A DNA stretch of 64,000 bases, taken from assembly GCA_041660045.1 (NCBI GenBank), contig JBAZXA010000002.1, positions 62,001 to 126,000 of the forward strand. Reading direction: 5' to 3'. Below, in pieces: positions 1 to 8,248 of this stretch. The notes below the pieces were generated by a model, which searched no databases, was not told the origin of the DNA, and was given only the letters and a program-made list of their open reading frames with translations. Both the position numbers and the translations under genes were made by a program. The DNA is from WM-3-3 sp041660045. GTDB taxonomy: Bacteria; Pseudomonadota; Gammaproteobacteria; Methylococcales; Methylomonadaceae. Position 1 is the first letter of the stretch; each line of letters begins with the position of its first letter.

Positions 1-259
1 CATGGTTTAAAATATGATGGTTGACAATATAGGCGACGACATCTGTATCAGCCAAACATAAAAGAATAATGTCAGTTTGGCTGACAAGTTCAGCAATACT
101 GGCACAGGCTTGGGCTCCGGCATCGGTTACCAGCTTAAGTTTGTTTGGACTACGGTTCCAGACCTTGACTTGAAAACCAGCAGCTAACAAGCGCAAAGTC
201 ATGGGCGTTCCCATTAATCCGATGCCGATAAAGCCTAAAGTAGTATGTTTATTTTCCAT
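1..259 (-). CDS. 3-hydroxyisobutyrate dehydrogenase-family oxidoreductase (partial)
   Basis: Only the first 86 codons lie in the window; the gene runs off the left edge. Translated from the ATG at 259-257, the product opens with a Rossmann nucleotide-binding loop, GFIGIGLMGTPM at about residues 9-20, followed by the AGFQVKVWNR segment and a TDIILLCLAD strand. This order is typical of the beta-hydroxyacid dehydrogenase family (3-hydroxyisobutyrate, tartronate semialdehyde and glyoxylate/succinic semialdehyde reductases). Those enzymes reduce or oxidise small hydroxyacids with NAD(P)H in the cytoplasm. The substrate cannot be told because the catalytic Lys region is outside the window. The gene is divergent from ggt, with about 88 bases between the two starts. 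Confidence 0.75.
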   Translation of the reverse strand, partial: MENKHTTLGFIGIGLMGTPMTLRLLAAGFQVKVWNRSPNKLKLVTDAGAQACASIAELVSQTDIILLCLADTDVVAYIVNHHILNH

Positions 260-347
260 AGCTGAGCTTTTTTTGTGGATAACAGTCTGTGGTTAGCAAT
301 AATAGACAAATGATAACACTATCAATTTATGCATTCAGGTGAAAAAC

Positions 348-2030
348 ATGAAGCCAGGGCTAGTTAAGGTCATTATCGTTTTATTACTGGGCGCATCTGC
401 AGGTGCTGAAGCTAAAACGGCCATTGCCAGTGCGCATCCATTGGCGACGGCAGCAGGTTTTGAAGTGCTGGATAAAGGCGGTAATGTGTTTGACGCGGCA
501 GTTGCTGTGGCAGCGGCATTAGCCGTGGTAGAGCCCTCAGGATCTGGCATGGGCGGCGGTGGTTTATGGTTGTTGCATCAAGCTGGCGAAAATGCGGATG
601 TTATGATAGATGGCCGCGAGAAAGCCCCATTAGCGGCGCATAAAGCGATGTTTTTAGATGGCGAAGGCCATGTCATTCCACAATTAGCCCGGGAAGGTGC
701 CTTATCGGCGGCAATTCCGGGGTTACCCGCTGCTTTAGTGCACTTGGCTAAACACTACGGTCGGTTGGCGTTGGCGGACTCTTTGGCACCTGCGATCCGA
801 TATGCCCGTTACGGCTTTGCCATTGGTGAAATGCACCGCCATTTTCTGGCTTTTCGGGAAGGCTTATTAACTAAATCGCCCGATGCCGCAGCCATTTTTT
901 TGCAAGCTGGCCATGTGCCTGAATATAAAGCCTTGCTGCGCCAAACCGACTTGGCCAATACCTTAAGGCAATTGGCGGATTTTGGTCATGAGGGTTTTTA
1001 TCAAGGCGAAGTGGCAGAAAAATTAGTGCACGGAGTTAAGCAGGCGGGTGGGATTTGGACCCTGCAAGATTTAGCACAGTATCAAATTGTCGAGCGCAAG
1101 CCGGTTACGGGCGAATACCAAGGCCTGAAGATCACATCGGCGGCGCTGCCATCTTCAGGCGGCATCATTTTAGTGGAAGTGCTAAATATCCTTGCGGGCT
1201 ATGATTTAGCCCATACCGATCTGATTACCCGCAAGCATCTTATTATTGAGGCTTTCCGCAGGGCCTACCATGATCGTGCTTTGCTATTGGGTGATGCCGA
1301 CTTTATCCAGGTGCCGATAGCTCAGTTATTATCCCAGGATTATGCCGCAGGGTTACGCAGTAGTATCCGTTTTGACCAAGCACTTCCTAGTGCAGCCTTA
1401 TCTGGCGAAGTGCAATCTTCAGAAGAAGGCCAAAACACATCGCATTATTCTATTATTGATGACCAAGGCAACCGGGTTGCTGCGACCGTTAGCATTAATT
1501 TTGCGTTTGGTTCTGGCTTAGTGCCTGCTGGCACAGGTGTGCTTTTGAATAACCACATGGACGATTTTGCCAGTAAGGTGGGTGCCGCCAATGGCTATGG
1601 TCTTGTCGGTGGCGTGGCCAACGCGATAGAGCCGGGCAAACGTATGCTGTCGAGCATGACGCCGACATTTTTGGAAACTAGCCAACACATTGCAGTATTA
1701 GGCACACCCGGTGGTAGCCGGATTCCGTCGATGGTAATTTTAGCAGCTTTGGCCATGGTGGAAGGGGAAGTTGATCCGCAAGCTTGGGTTAGCTTGCCAC
1801 GCTTCCACCATCAATATTTGCCAGATCTGGTTGAGTATGAAAAAAATGCTTTAAACGAGGAGGCAATCAAAGCGCTATCAGCTAAAGGTCATACTCTCAA
1901 AGAAACGAGTCGTCACTATGGCAATATGCAAGCCGTGGTATTAGCTAAAACCAGTTTGGTGTTAAGCGCGGCCAGTGATCCCAGAGGCGAAGGGCTCGCT
2001 CAAGTTAAAGCGCTAAAATCGACTGATTAA
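348..2030 (+). CDS. ggt: gamma-glutamyltransferase (Ggt)
   Basis: Periplasmic N-terminal nucleophile hydrolase that cleaves gamma-glutamyl bonds of glutathione and transfers the glutamyl group. I use the ATG at 348 because AGGTGA lies 6-11 bases before it; an in-frame GTG at 339 is an alternative. Residues 1-22 form a signal peptide ending in an AEA-type site. From the ATG start, the substrate-binding DGRE segment is near residues 88-91 and the nucleophile is Thr364 in NTSHYSI, the place where the proenzyme self-cleaves into large and small subunits. Later motifs include LLNNHMDDF and the MLSSMTPT and GTPGGSRIPS loops of the small subunit. Length (560 aa) fits the family. A phosphopantetheinyl transferase gene follows after 5 bases, so the two are probably cotranscribed, with no obvious functional link. 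Confidence 0.93.
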   Translation: MKPGLVKVIIVLLLGASAGAEAKTAIASAHPLATAAGFEVLDKGGNVFDAAVAVAAALAVVEPSGSGMGGGGLWLLHQAGENADVMIDGREKAPLAAHKAMFLDGEGHVIPQLAREGALSAAIPGLPAALVHLAKHYGRLALADSLAPAIRYARYGFAIGEMHRHFLAFREGLLTKSPDAAAIFLQAGHVPEYKALLRQTDLANTLRQLADFGHEGFYQGEVAEKLVHGVKQAGGIWTLQDLAQYQIVERKPVTGEYQGLKITSAALPSSGGIILVEVLNILAGYDLAHTDLITRKHLIIEAFRRAYHDRALLLGDADFIQVPIAQLLSQDYAAGLRSSIRFDQALPSAALSGEVQSSEEGQNTSHYSIIDDQGNRVAATVSINFAFGSGLVPAGTGVLLNNHMDDFASKVGAANGYGLVGGVANAIEPGKRMLSSMTPTFLETSQHIAVLGTPGGSRIPSMVILAALAMVEGEVDPQAWVSLPRFHHQYLPDLVEYEKNALNEEAIKALSAKGHTLKETSRHYGNMQAVVLAKTSLVLSAASDPRGEGLAQVKALKSTD

Positions 2031-2035
2031 CGACT

Positions 2036-2716
2036 ATGCTGCCGATTGAGCAGGTTGATGTGTGGCATGGCGCTTTAGATGCGTTTGATGGCCCGGGTTA
2101 TTGGGGAGATTTAACAGAAGCCGAACAACATCAAGCAGGCCAAATCAAACATCCGCAAATTCAGCAGCGTTTTGTACAAGTCCGCAGCCATTTACGGCAA
2201 GTGCTAGCCAGTTATTTAAATTTACCGCCAACACAAATTGCAATTGCAAAAGCTGAGTATGGCAAACCTTATTTGGCAGACTTTCCTGAGTTGGCTTTTA
2301 ATCTGTCACATACCGCGAATGACCTGGTCATTGCGGTTGGCCTGCATTGCCAATTAGGTATCGATATCGAACATTATCTACCTAGGGCTAATTTGGCGGC
2401 CTTGGTCAAAAAATTTTTTGCTGATGAAGAAGCCGCGTATTGGCAGGCCCTGCCAGAAACTGAACAAACGCAAGCATTCTATCAATTTTGGACGCGTAAA
2501 GAAGCTTTGGTTAAAGCCAGCGGCCGGGGCATTGCTGCGGGTTTAAAACAATGCGTGTTAAACCCTAGCTGTAAAACGGAGTTTTTAAGCGTGCCAATTG
2601 CCTTAGGTGTAGCTAAGCAATGGCAACTTTTAGAAGTGGATCTCGGTCTACCAGTTTGCTTGGCGCTGGTAAGCCAAAGTGACGTGAAACAAGTTGTTAG
2701 ACAGCGAATTTTATAA
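2036..2716 (+). CDS. 4'-phosphopantetheinyl transferase (Sfp/AcpT type)
   Basis: Cytoplasmic enzyme that moves the phosphopantetheine arm of coenzyme A onto a serine of carrier proteins. The 226-residue length is that of the two-lobed Sfp/HetI/AcpT group rather than the short AcpS group. Visible motifs are FNLSHT (88-93), the metal-binding GIDIE (108-112), and WTRKEALVKASGRG (152-165) with the catalytic Glu and Lys. It starts 5 bases after the ggt stop, so expression probably depends on the ggt transcript. No polyketide or non-ribosomal peptide synthase lies in this window, so the target carrier is elsewhere and unknown. No strong Shine-Dalgarno was seen before the ATG. Confidence 0.9.
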   Translation: MLPIEQVDVWHGALDAFDGPGYWGDLTEAEQHQAGQIKHPQIQQRFVQVRSHLRQVLASYLNLPPTQIAIAKAEYGKPYLADFPELAFNLSHTANDLVIAVGLHCQLGIDIEHYLPRANLAALVKKFFADEEAAYWQALPETEQTQAFYQFWTRKEALVKASGRGIAAGLKQCVLNPSCKTEFLSVPIALGVAKQWQLLEVDLGLPVCLALVSQSDVKQVVRQRIL

Positions 2717-2766
2717 TCGATAAAATTAGCCTATGCTGGGCATACGATATTAGCTGGGGTAAAACT

Positions 2767-3174
2767 ATGAAGAAATTGTTACTGATTGCATTGATTGCCT
2801 TACCTGTGCAGGCGGCAGATATATATCGCTGTGCCAATGGCAAATATCAACAAACGCCTTGTCCTAACAACCCCAACGCCGCGCCAATTGTTTATCAAGA
2901 CATTAGCAAAGAACGCCAATTGGAAGCACTTAAGGAAGATGAAGAACAAGCTAAGGCCCAACAGGCGCAAGCAGCTGCTGATAAAGTACAACAAGAACAA
3001 CAACGTGCTCTTCAAGTTGAGCGTGACAAAGCCTTGGCGGCGCAGCGGCAAGCTGAGGCTGCCAGGGCGCTAAATGAGGCGCGTGAGCGCGCTGCAATCC
3101 GAAGCCGGCTAACCGGAATTGCGATAAACCCGACAAATTTTCCTGATGCCTTTGCCGTACCGCCTAACCAATAA
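2767..3174 (+). CDS. DUF4124-like secreted protein with coiled-coil tail
   Basis: A 135-residue exported protein. Residues 1-16 are a signal peptide ending VQA. Residues 17-45 (ADIYRCANG, TPCP) match the start of DUF4124 proteins, in which two cysteines flank a short beta-rich segment. The remainder is a Gln/Ala/Glu-rich stretch with heptad character (about 48-112), likely a coiled coil. Function is unknown for the family; a periplasmic location is inferred from the signal peptide. It lies 50 bases after the phosphopantetheinyl transferase gene and converges on tsaC, 7 bases separating the two stops. Confidence 0.7.
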   Translation: MKKLLLIALIALPVQAADIYRCANGKYQQTPCPNNPNAAPIVYQDISKERQLEALKEDEEQAKAQQAQAAADKVQQEQQRALQVERDKALAAQRQAEAARALNEARERAAIRSRLTGIAINPTNFPDAFAVPPNQ

Positions 3175-3181
3175 AGCTAAG

Positions 3182-3736
3182 TTAACGGAATTGTTTACCA
3201 CTAATGGCATCATAAATGGCGGTTTCTTTACCTAAGTTACCTACAGAACCACTTAACAAATAAAAAGCTTGTTTTGGAAAATAGCGGATTAATTTCTGGG
3301 CTTGTTTAACGGCGGGTTTATTACTAGGATTGGCGCTAGTTGATACCAACGCGCCGTTAAAACGCTGGCATAATTTGCGTGCCACAGGGTGATTGGTAAC
3401 GCGTACCGCCAAGCTTGTATGTTTACCGGTAAGCCAGTGTGGCACCCAATCTTGGGCGGGGATAACCCAGGTTACAGGGCCAGGCCAAGTTGGCGTGATA
3501 CGTTCAAGTATAGTGGCATTTAAACGGATGTAGGGTTCAAGTTGGGCTATTTCAGCAGCGATTAAAATAAGGCCTTTGTCTATGGGGCGTTGTTTTAAGT
3601 CCAGCAAAGCCAGCACTGCCTGTTTATTTAAAGGGTCACAGCCAAAGCCATAAACGGCTTCGGTAGGATAGGCAATAACCTCCCCCCTATTTAAATGCTG
3701 GCAGGCAAGGTTGATTTTAAATTGGCTGATGCTCAA
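3182..3736 (-). CDS. tsaC: threonylcarbamoyl-AMP synthase TsaC (Sua5/YrdC family)
   Basis: Makes threonylcarbamoyl-AMP from threonine, bicarbonate and ATP, the first step of t6A37 modification of tRNAs that read ANN codons. The 184-residue length is that of the short TsaC/YrdC form without the Sua5 C-terminal domain. Visible family motifs are YPTEAVYGFGCD (23-34), the K/R-x-R-P-x-x-KG-type element at 48-54 (KQRPIDKG) and VSTSANPS near 125-132, which together line the nucleotide pocket. It is a single gene convergent with the DUF4124-like gene. Its upstream neighbour is a 422-base gap. Confidence 0.92.
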   Translation of the reverse strand: MSISQFKINLACQHLNRGEVIAYPTEAVYGFGCDPLNKQAVLALLDLKQRPIDKGLILIAAEIAQLEPYIRLNATILERITPTWPGPVTWVIPAQDWVPHWLTGKHTSLAVRVTNHPVARKLCQRFNGALVSTSANPSNKPAVKQAQKLIRYFPKQAFYLLSGSVGNLGKETAIYDAISGKQFR

Positions 3737-4158
3737 AGTGTTAGTTGTTATCCTAGGGTTTTGCGTTTTACCAAGGCCAAACCAGTTTCATGTCTCTGCT
3801 TAACGTTGTTTACAAGGTTTAGTGTGCTTAGCCACCAGTCCCGACCAATATTAAATCAGTGTCAGCATATTATATTAGCATGCCGTGGTTGCCAAACATT
3901 GAGTTGGTTAAGCTAAGCTAAATTTAAGTTAATTTAGGGCAATCAACTGCGCATTCGCTAAAATGGCTAGGTTTTTAGTGTATTATCAAAACTATCGTGG
4001 TGGTTATTGATGGGAACACCATGGTTAAGGTCATAGGCCTTATTTTATGCGGTACAGCCATCGTGGGTAATTACGCCAAAACCTCACCGTAGCGCGTTTA
4101 GATGCTAGATTTCATCAACACAAAGGCATAAGCTCACCGATTAAGGAGTTAAGTTTTA
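3737..4158. other. 422-base intergenic region between tsaC and rimK
   Basis: Divergent promoter region of tsaC (leftward) and rimK (rightward). I see no conserved protein. A 24-codon reading frame with a hydrophobic start at 4021-4092 is too short and weakly supported to call. AAGGAG at 4143-4148 is the likely ribosome binding site of rimK. Confidence 0.4.
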
Positions 4159-5091
4159 ATGAAAATAGCTATACTTTCCCGAAATCCAAAATTGTATTCG
4201 ACAAAGCGATTGGTGGAAGCAGCTGAAGCGCGAGGCCATGAAGTACGGATTTTAGATGTTTTAAGATGTTATATGAACATTACTTCACATAACCCATCCA
4301 TCCATTATCGTGGTGAAGATTTAGTTGGTTTTGATGCGGTAATACCCCGAATTGGCGCCTCAGTTACCTTTTACGGTACAGCTGTATTACGCCAATTTGA
4401 AATGATGAACGTGATGCCGCTGAATGAATCAGTCGCCATATCACGCTCACGCGATAAATTGCGCTCGGTACAATTATTAGCCAGAAAAGGTATCGGCTTG
4501 CCAGTCACAGGTTTTGCCCATAATCCTGATGATATTGAAGACTTAATTTCACAGGTAGGTGGTGCGCCGCTAGTTATTAAATTATTAGAAGGCACACAAG
4601 GAATTGGGGTGGTGTTAGCCGAAACCCATAATGCTGCCGAGAGTGTAATACAGGCATTTATGGGGCTGAACGCTAATATTATGGTGCAAGAATTTATCAA
4701 GGAAGCCGGCGGCAGTGATATCCGCTGTTTGGTGGTAGATGATAAAGTGGTTGCTGCCATGAAACGGCAGGGCGAGGAGGGCGAGTTCCGCTCCAATTTG
4801 CACCGTGGTGGCAGCGCGACCTTAATTCGTTTAACGCCAGAAGAGCGCTCCACCGCAGTACGTGCTGCGCAAATTATGGGTTTAAATGTTTGTGGTGTGG
4901 ATTTACTGCGCTCTAACCATGGCCCGGTGATTATGGAAGTTAACTCATCCCCTGGTTTACGGGGTATTGAAACCGCTTGCGGTAAGGATATTGCCAGTTT
5001 GATGATCCATTCTTTGGAAAAACGCGCAAGCTCATCGGATAACTCCAAAGTGAAGTTGGCAACCCGCACCCGCACCCGTGGCAAAGGCTAA
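4159..5091 (+). CDS. rimK: RimK-type alpha-L-glutamate ligase
   Basis: ATP-grasp ligase. The best-known member adds glutamate residues to the C-terminus of ribosomal protein S6. The 310-residue protein opens with MKIAILSRNPKLYST, the usual RimK start. It carries the ATP-grasp P-loop-like GTQGIGVVLAE near residue 145 and the metal-binding VIMEVNSSPGLRGIE near 257, with the Glu and Asn ligands present. A strong AAGGAG lies before the ATG. The C-terminus (RTRTRGKG) is unusually basic. The last codons touch the next gene, which encodes a zinc amidohydrolase-like protein, a pairing that fits a make/trim cycle of glutamate tails. The substrate here is inferred from family, not shown. Confidence 0.92.
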   Translation: MKIAILSRNPKLYSTKRLVEAAEARGHEVRILDVLRCYMNITSHNPSIHYRGEDLVGFDAVIPRIGASVTFYGTAVLRQFEMMNVMPLNESVAISRSRDKLRSVQLLARKGIGLPVTGFAHNPDDIEDLISQVGGAPLVIKLLEGTQGIGVVLAETHNAAESVIQAFMGLNANIMVQEFIKEAGGSDIRCLVVDDKVVAAMKRQGEEGEFRSNLHRGGSATLIRLTPEERSTAVRAAQIMGLNVCGVDLLRSNHGPVIMEVNSSPGLRGIETACGKDIASLMIHSLEKRASSSDNSKVKLATRTRTRGKG

Positions 5092-5095
5092 ATTT

Positions 5096-6139
5096 ATGCA
5101 ACAAACGCCGCTGCATATGGGTGGCCATGTCATTGAGCCCGGTACAAATAGCTTTATCGATTTGCCTTTGCCGCCGTTATACACCCATACACCAATGACT
5201 ATGCCTGTACATATTATGCATAGTAAAACCCCCGGGCCTAGGTTATTTATTTGTGCGGCATTGCATGGCGATGAGCTTAATGGTGTTGAAATTATTCGTC
5301 GATTATTGAAAGATATTAACTTAAAACGTATAAAAGGCACTTTAATTGCCATTCCTATCGTCAATGTTTATGGCGTGATTCATCATTCCCGTTATTTGCC
5401 GGACCGGCGCGATTTAAACCGGTCATTCCCTGGTTCCAAAAAAGGCGCGCTAGCCTCGCGTATTGCCGAGTTGTTCATGACAGAAATTGTGGCAAACTGT
5501 AGCCATGGTATAGATTTACACACCGGCGCGTTACATCGTAGTAACTTACCGCAAATTCGTGCAAATCTGGGTGATGGTGAAACCTTGGCATTGGCCAAAG
5601 CATTTGATGTACCGGTTTTGATTAATGCCAATGTCCGTGATGGCTCGCTAAGGGAGTCCGCAGCCGAGCATGGCATCCCTATGTTGCTTTATGAGTCTGG
5701 GCAAGCCTTGCGGTTTGATGAACTTTCAATTCGCGCTGGCGTGCGTGGCGTGTTAAATGTAATGCGTTATTTAGGTATGATGAGCGGCCGCAAAAAACGC
5801 AAAAAATCAAGCAAAGAACCTGATATAGTCCAATCCAGTTATTGGGTCAGGGCTCCGGCTAGTGGTATATTCCGCACATTAAAGTCGTTAGGCTGTAAGG
5901 TTTCACGAAATGAGCTGTTGGGTATGGTTAGCGATCCTGTGTCCAGCCATGAGGTTGAAGTGATTTCACCGTTTAGTGGCATTATCATTGGCCGTAGCGA
6001 GATTCCGTTAGTACACGAAGGCGAAGCTGTCTACCATATCGCAAGATTTGGTGATGTTAAGGAAGTTGCTGAACAAGTCGGGAATTTTCATGATGACTTG
6101 TTGCCAGAAGAAAATGATGATGAACTGGCCATTATTTGA
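5096..6139 (+). CDS. succinylglutamate desuccinylase/aspartoacylase-family zinc hydrolase
   Basis: Member of the M14-like aspartoacylase/AstE group, metal-dependent amide hydrolases of the cytoplasm. I prefer the ATG at 5096 because AAAGG lies 8 bases upstream; a GTG at 5078 would overlap rimK. From this start the zinc ligands are His57 and Glu60 (HGDE) and His142 (GIDLHTG), the substrate-binding DRRDLNRSFPG is at 103-113 and the catalytic Glu is E200 (LLYESGQAL). The last ~110 residues form a biotinyl-lipoyl-like beta domain (APASGIFRT and VHEGEAVYHI). It follows rimK by 4 bases, suggesting translational coupling and a role in removing or processing glutamate units; this is inference from context. 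Confidence 0.85.
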   Translation: MQQTPLHMGGHVIEPGTNSFIDLPLPPLYTHTPMTMPVHIMHSKTPGPRLFICAALHGDELNGVEIIRRLLKDINLKRIKGTLIAIPIVNVYGVIHHSRYLPDRRDLNRSFPGSKKGALASRIAELFMTEIVANCSHGIDLHTGALHRSNLPQIRANLGDGETLALAKAFDVPVLINANVRDGSLRESAAEHGIPMLLYESGQALRFDELSIRAGVRGVLNVMRYLGMMSGRKKRKKSSKEPDIVQSSYWVRAPASGIFRTLKSLGCKVSRNELLGMVSDPVSSHEVEVISPFSGIIIGRSEIPLVHEGEAVYHIARFGDVKEVAEQVGNFHDDLLPEENDDELAII

Positions 6140-6468
6140 TCGGTTTACTCAGTACACTGTTTTAAAGCGAAATAATTAATTGCTTAAGCTAGGTTTTAAT
6201 GGCGGATTGTTAGGTTAATTTGACAGCATAACTTAAATACTAGTTTTTAAGGGTTATTTAATACGGACTTAGTGTAAAATAGATGTGCGTTTAAAACGCT
6301 CAGAAAGTTTCTGTAGCATTCTATCTTGAGTGAACTAAATACCTTGAACAGGAGTCTTTCATTAAGAAATTGTTGATATCAAACACTGCAAGTTAGCCAG
6401 AAAAAATTCGTCAACGGTAAGATATTTAACGTTTACCTATCTACTATCACTTTTACACTGAGAGTAAC
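6140..6468. other. 329-base intergenic region before the TetR gene
   Basis: No gene recognised. A TTGACA hexamer at 6220-6225 resembles a -35 element, but I found no convincing -10 at the right distance. GAGAG at 6459-6463 is the likely ribosome binding site of the TetR-family gene. Self-regulation, common in this family, is possible but no operator palindrome was clear. Confidence 0.3.
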
Positions 6469-7077
6469 ATGGCAAGACGCAGCGAACATAGCCAACAACA
6501 AATTAGGGAAATGGTCTTAAATGCCGCCCAAGCCATTGTCATCGAAGAGGGGTTTGTCGGACTAACGGTGCGTAAAATAGCTATGAGCATAGACTATACC
6601 GTGGGTAGCATCTATATGGTATTTGAAAATATGGCCGATTTGGTCATGCATATCAATGCCAAAACCTTAGACGATATAGAATTAGCCTTAAAGCAAGATC
6701 AAAGTGGTTCTCCCGAAGAGCGTATACAAAATATGGCAAAAGCGTATTTAAAATATGCCAATCAAAATTACAACCGCTGGCAGATGATTTTTGAATACCG
6801 CTTGCCACAGGGTTCAAAACTGCCTGATTGGTATTTGGAAAAAATAGACTATGTATTCAGTCCCATAGAGCGCTTAATTGCGCAGCTCACGCCACACGAC
6901 TTGGCACAAACTAAGCGTGCTGCCCGGGCATTGTGGAGTGGCGTACACGGCATCTGCGTATTGTCGCTGAATGGAAGTTTAGATAGGGTGGGGGTAGAAA
7001 ATGTCGAGGCGAGTGTTGATATTTTGGTTAATAGTTTTTTACGTGGCTGGGTAAAACAAGCTGAGCTGATTACCTAG
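6469..7077 (+). CDS. TetR/AcrR-family transcriptional regulator
   Basis: A 202-residue DNA-binding protein. Residues 1-55 form the TetR helix-turn-helix domain (IREMVLNAAQAIVIEEGF, LTVRKIAMSIDYTVGSIYMVFENM). The C-terminal part contains ALWSGVHGICVLSLNG near residues 161-176, matching the WHG-type TetR ligand-binding domain. Such proteins usually repress a nearby gene until a small ligand binds. The downstream gene is convergent and the upstream region separates it from the rimK pair, so no target is evident. The ligand cannot be predicted. Confidence 0.88.
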   Translation: MARRSEHSQQQIREMVLNAAQAIVIEEGFVGLTVRKIAMSIDYTVGSIYMVFENMADLVMHINAKTLDDIELALKQDQSGSPEERIQNMAKAYLKYANQNYNRWQMIFEYRLPQGSKLPDWYLEKIDYVFSPIERLIAQLTPHDLAQTKRAARALWSGVHGICVLSLNGSLDRVGVENVEASVDILVNSFLRGWVKQAELIT

Positions 7078-7155
7078 CGTCTGCTCAACGCCTTTTTTTG
7101 GGGCTAAGTAAAGGCGATAAACCTAGTTGCTATCAAAAGTGTTAGCCCAAGCTGG

Positions 7156-7452
7156 CTATTCGCAAATACCATAAATATTATTGCCTTTAACGCACCTGCC
7201 ACCTATCCCACAATCAATGTTAAGCGTGCAAGCATTGCCTTTTTTTCCACTATAGTCACCTGGGGAGCGATAAGGGTTTTTGTCATTTTGATTGCCTGGT
7301 TGCCGACCACCTTCGCAAAAACCATTTAACTGCCCGCCAGTTTTGATGCACCTAGAGCCAGCTGAGCAATCAGCATCCACTTGACAAGCTAAAACGGTAT
7401 TAGAGAGCATAAATAATATTACGACTATCACCAGGCTTGCGCGCTTGTACAT
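7156..7452 (-). CDS. small secreted protein with two cysteine-rich repeats
   Basis: I do not recognise a named family. The 98-residue product has a hydrophobic signal peptide (1-22, ending VLA). It is followed by two copies of a repeat, residues 23-50 and 75-98, of the form AC-x4-DC-x3-x-RC-x-K-x-n-GxCE. Each has four cysteines, giving eight in the mature protein (CQVDADC, RCIKTGG, FCEGG; CTLNIDC, RCVKGNN, ICE). The spacing looks like a small disulfide-knotted module. The linker (about 51-74) is Gly/Pro/Asn-rich. The protein is likely periplasmic or released. Neighbours give no hint of function. Confidence 0.65.
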   Translation of the reverse strand: MYKRASLVIVVILFMLSNTVLACQVDADCSAGSRCIKTGGQLNGFCEGGRQPGNQNDKNPYRSPGDYSGKKGNACTLNIDCGIGGRCVKGNNIYGICE

Positions 7453-7535
7453 TTTAAGTTCCTTTTAGTTAAGGTGTTTAATGCTGATAGGTTATGCTTG
7501 AAGGGGTTTGATCAAGCAATGGATTAACAGTGTTC

Positions 7536-7556
7536 TAAAAACGTTAAAGCTTAACG
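7536..7556 (-). terminator. probable terminator of the aas-lplT-lipase operon
   Basis: On the minus strand a 6-bp perfect stem (CGTTAA / TTAACG, 7542-7556) with a 3-base loop is followed by five T residues (7541-7537). It lies 69 bases after the lipase stop. The stem is short and AT-rich, so termination strength is uncertain. Confidence 0.45.
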
Positions 7557-7624
7557 GGTAGGATTAAAGTTTATTGTGTGTCGGTTTGTTAAACGTATCC
7601 GATTTACAGCTGTCAGCTTACTCG

Positions 7625-8242
7625 TTAAACGCTGTCGAGTATATCTAAAATCACCGAAATTACCCTAGCATCTTTGGCCATCCAGCGATGGAAGTAAACC
7701 GGGATTTTAATGTTGCTGCCCAGTTTTAAAAGAGCATTGCGCCGAGGTAGGATAATCAAATCGTAGGGTGTCCACAGCGATACCGGATTAACAGGGAATA
7801 AGCTATCGCTAGTTGCATTCAGCTGCATTAAAAATGAGCTATTAGGCCGCATTTGCCGACAAGATGTTAGTGGCAAAAGATAGGCACTATTAGTGCCGTA
7901 ATGTGGGCTGGCGATACTGATAAATTGGTAGACACGGCTTAAGCCGTTTAGGTACTGCAGATAATAGCGGGCAACCAAGCCACCCATGCTGAAACCAATC
8001 AAGGCAATAGTCTGTTCAGAGCCTGCTACTGCTGCTTGTATAAATTCGGCGAGTTGTTCTGCCAACGGTTCAATACCGTGTTGGCCATGGCATGGTTTTA
8101 AGTTGATCGCTAAAACTGTAAAGCCATGCTGCTCTAAGCCTTTTTGCATGGGCTTAAACAAACTGGCCTGGTCCAAAAAACCATGTACTAGCACCACAAT
8201 TTTTTTGTGGATTGAGTTAGAGATAAGTTTGTTGGCCGACAT
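7625..8242 (-). CDS. alpha/beta-hydrolase, lipase/esterase-like
   Basis: A 205-residue alpha/beta-hydrolase. The oxyanion-type LVHGFLDQ is at 18-25 and the nucleophile elbow GFSMGG at 83-88 makes Ser85 the nucleophile. The following GLVARYYLQYL and SIASPHYGTNSAYL are characteristic of triacylglycerol-lipase-type (LipA/PGAP1-like) proteins. No signal peptide is obvious. It is the last gene of a leftward operon, 6 bases downstream of lplT and following aas, both of which handle lysophospholipids. A role in clipping acyl chains from lipids is plausible but not shown. The catalytic Asp and His could not be assigned with certainty; a C-terminal FHRW could supply the His. Confidence 0.78.
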   Translation of the reverse strand: MSANKLISNSIHKKIVVLVHGFLDQASLFKPMQKGLEQHGFTVLAINLKPCHGQHGIEPLAEQLAEFIQAAVAGSEQTIALIGFSMGGLVARYYLQYLNGLSRVYQFISIASPHYGTNSAYLLPLTSCRQMRPNSSFLMQLNATSDSLFPVNPVSLWTPYDLIILPRRNALLKLGSNIKIPVYFHRWMAKDARVISVILDILDSV

Positions 8243-8248
8243 AACTGT

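Noticed and set aside
2795..3136. frames on both strands over the DUF4124-like gene
   Set aside because: Shadow frames of the coiled-coil repeat composition; the DUF4124-like frame has the signal peptide and cysteine motif.
4021..4092. 24-codon frame with hydrophobic start
   Set aside because: Too short to judge; no ribosome site or conserved pattern.
6220..6225. TTGACA as promoter of the TetR gene
   Set aside because: No -10 element at an acceptable distance, so it is mentioned only as a possible fragment.
7084..7121. CGCCTTT/AAAGGCG pairing after the TetR gene as terminator
   Set aside because: The loop is long and no T-run follows the stem, so a terminator call is not supported.
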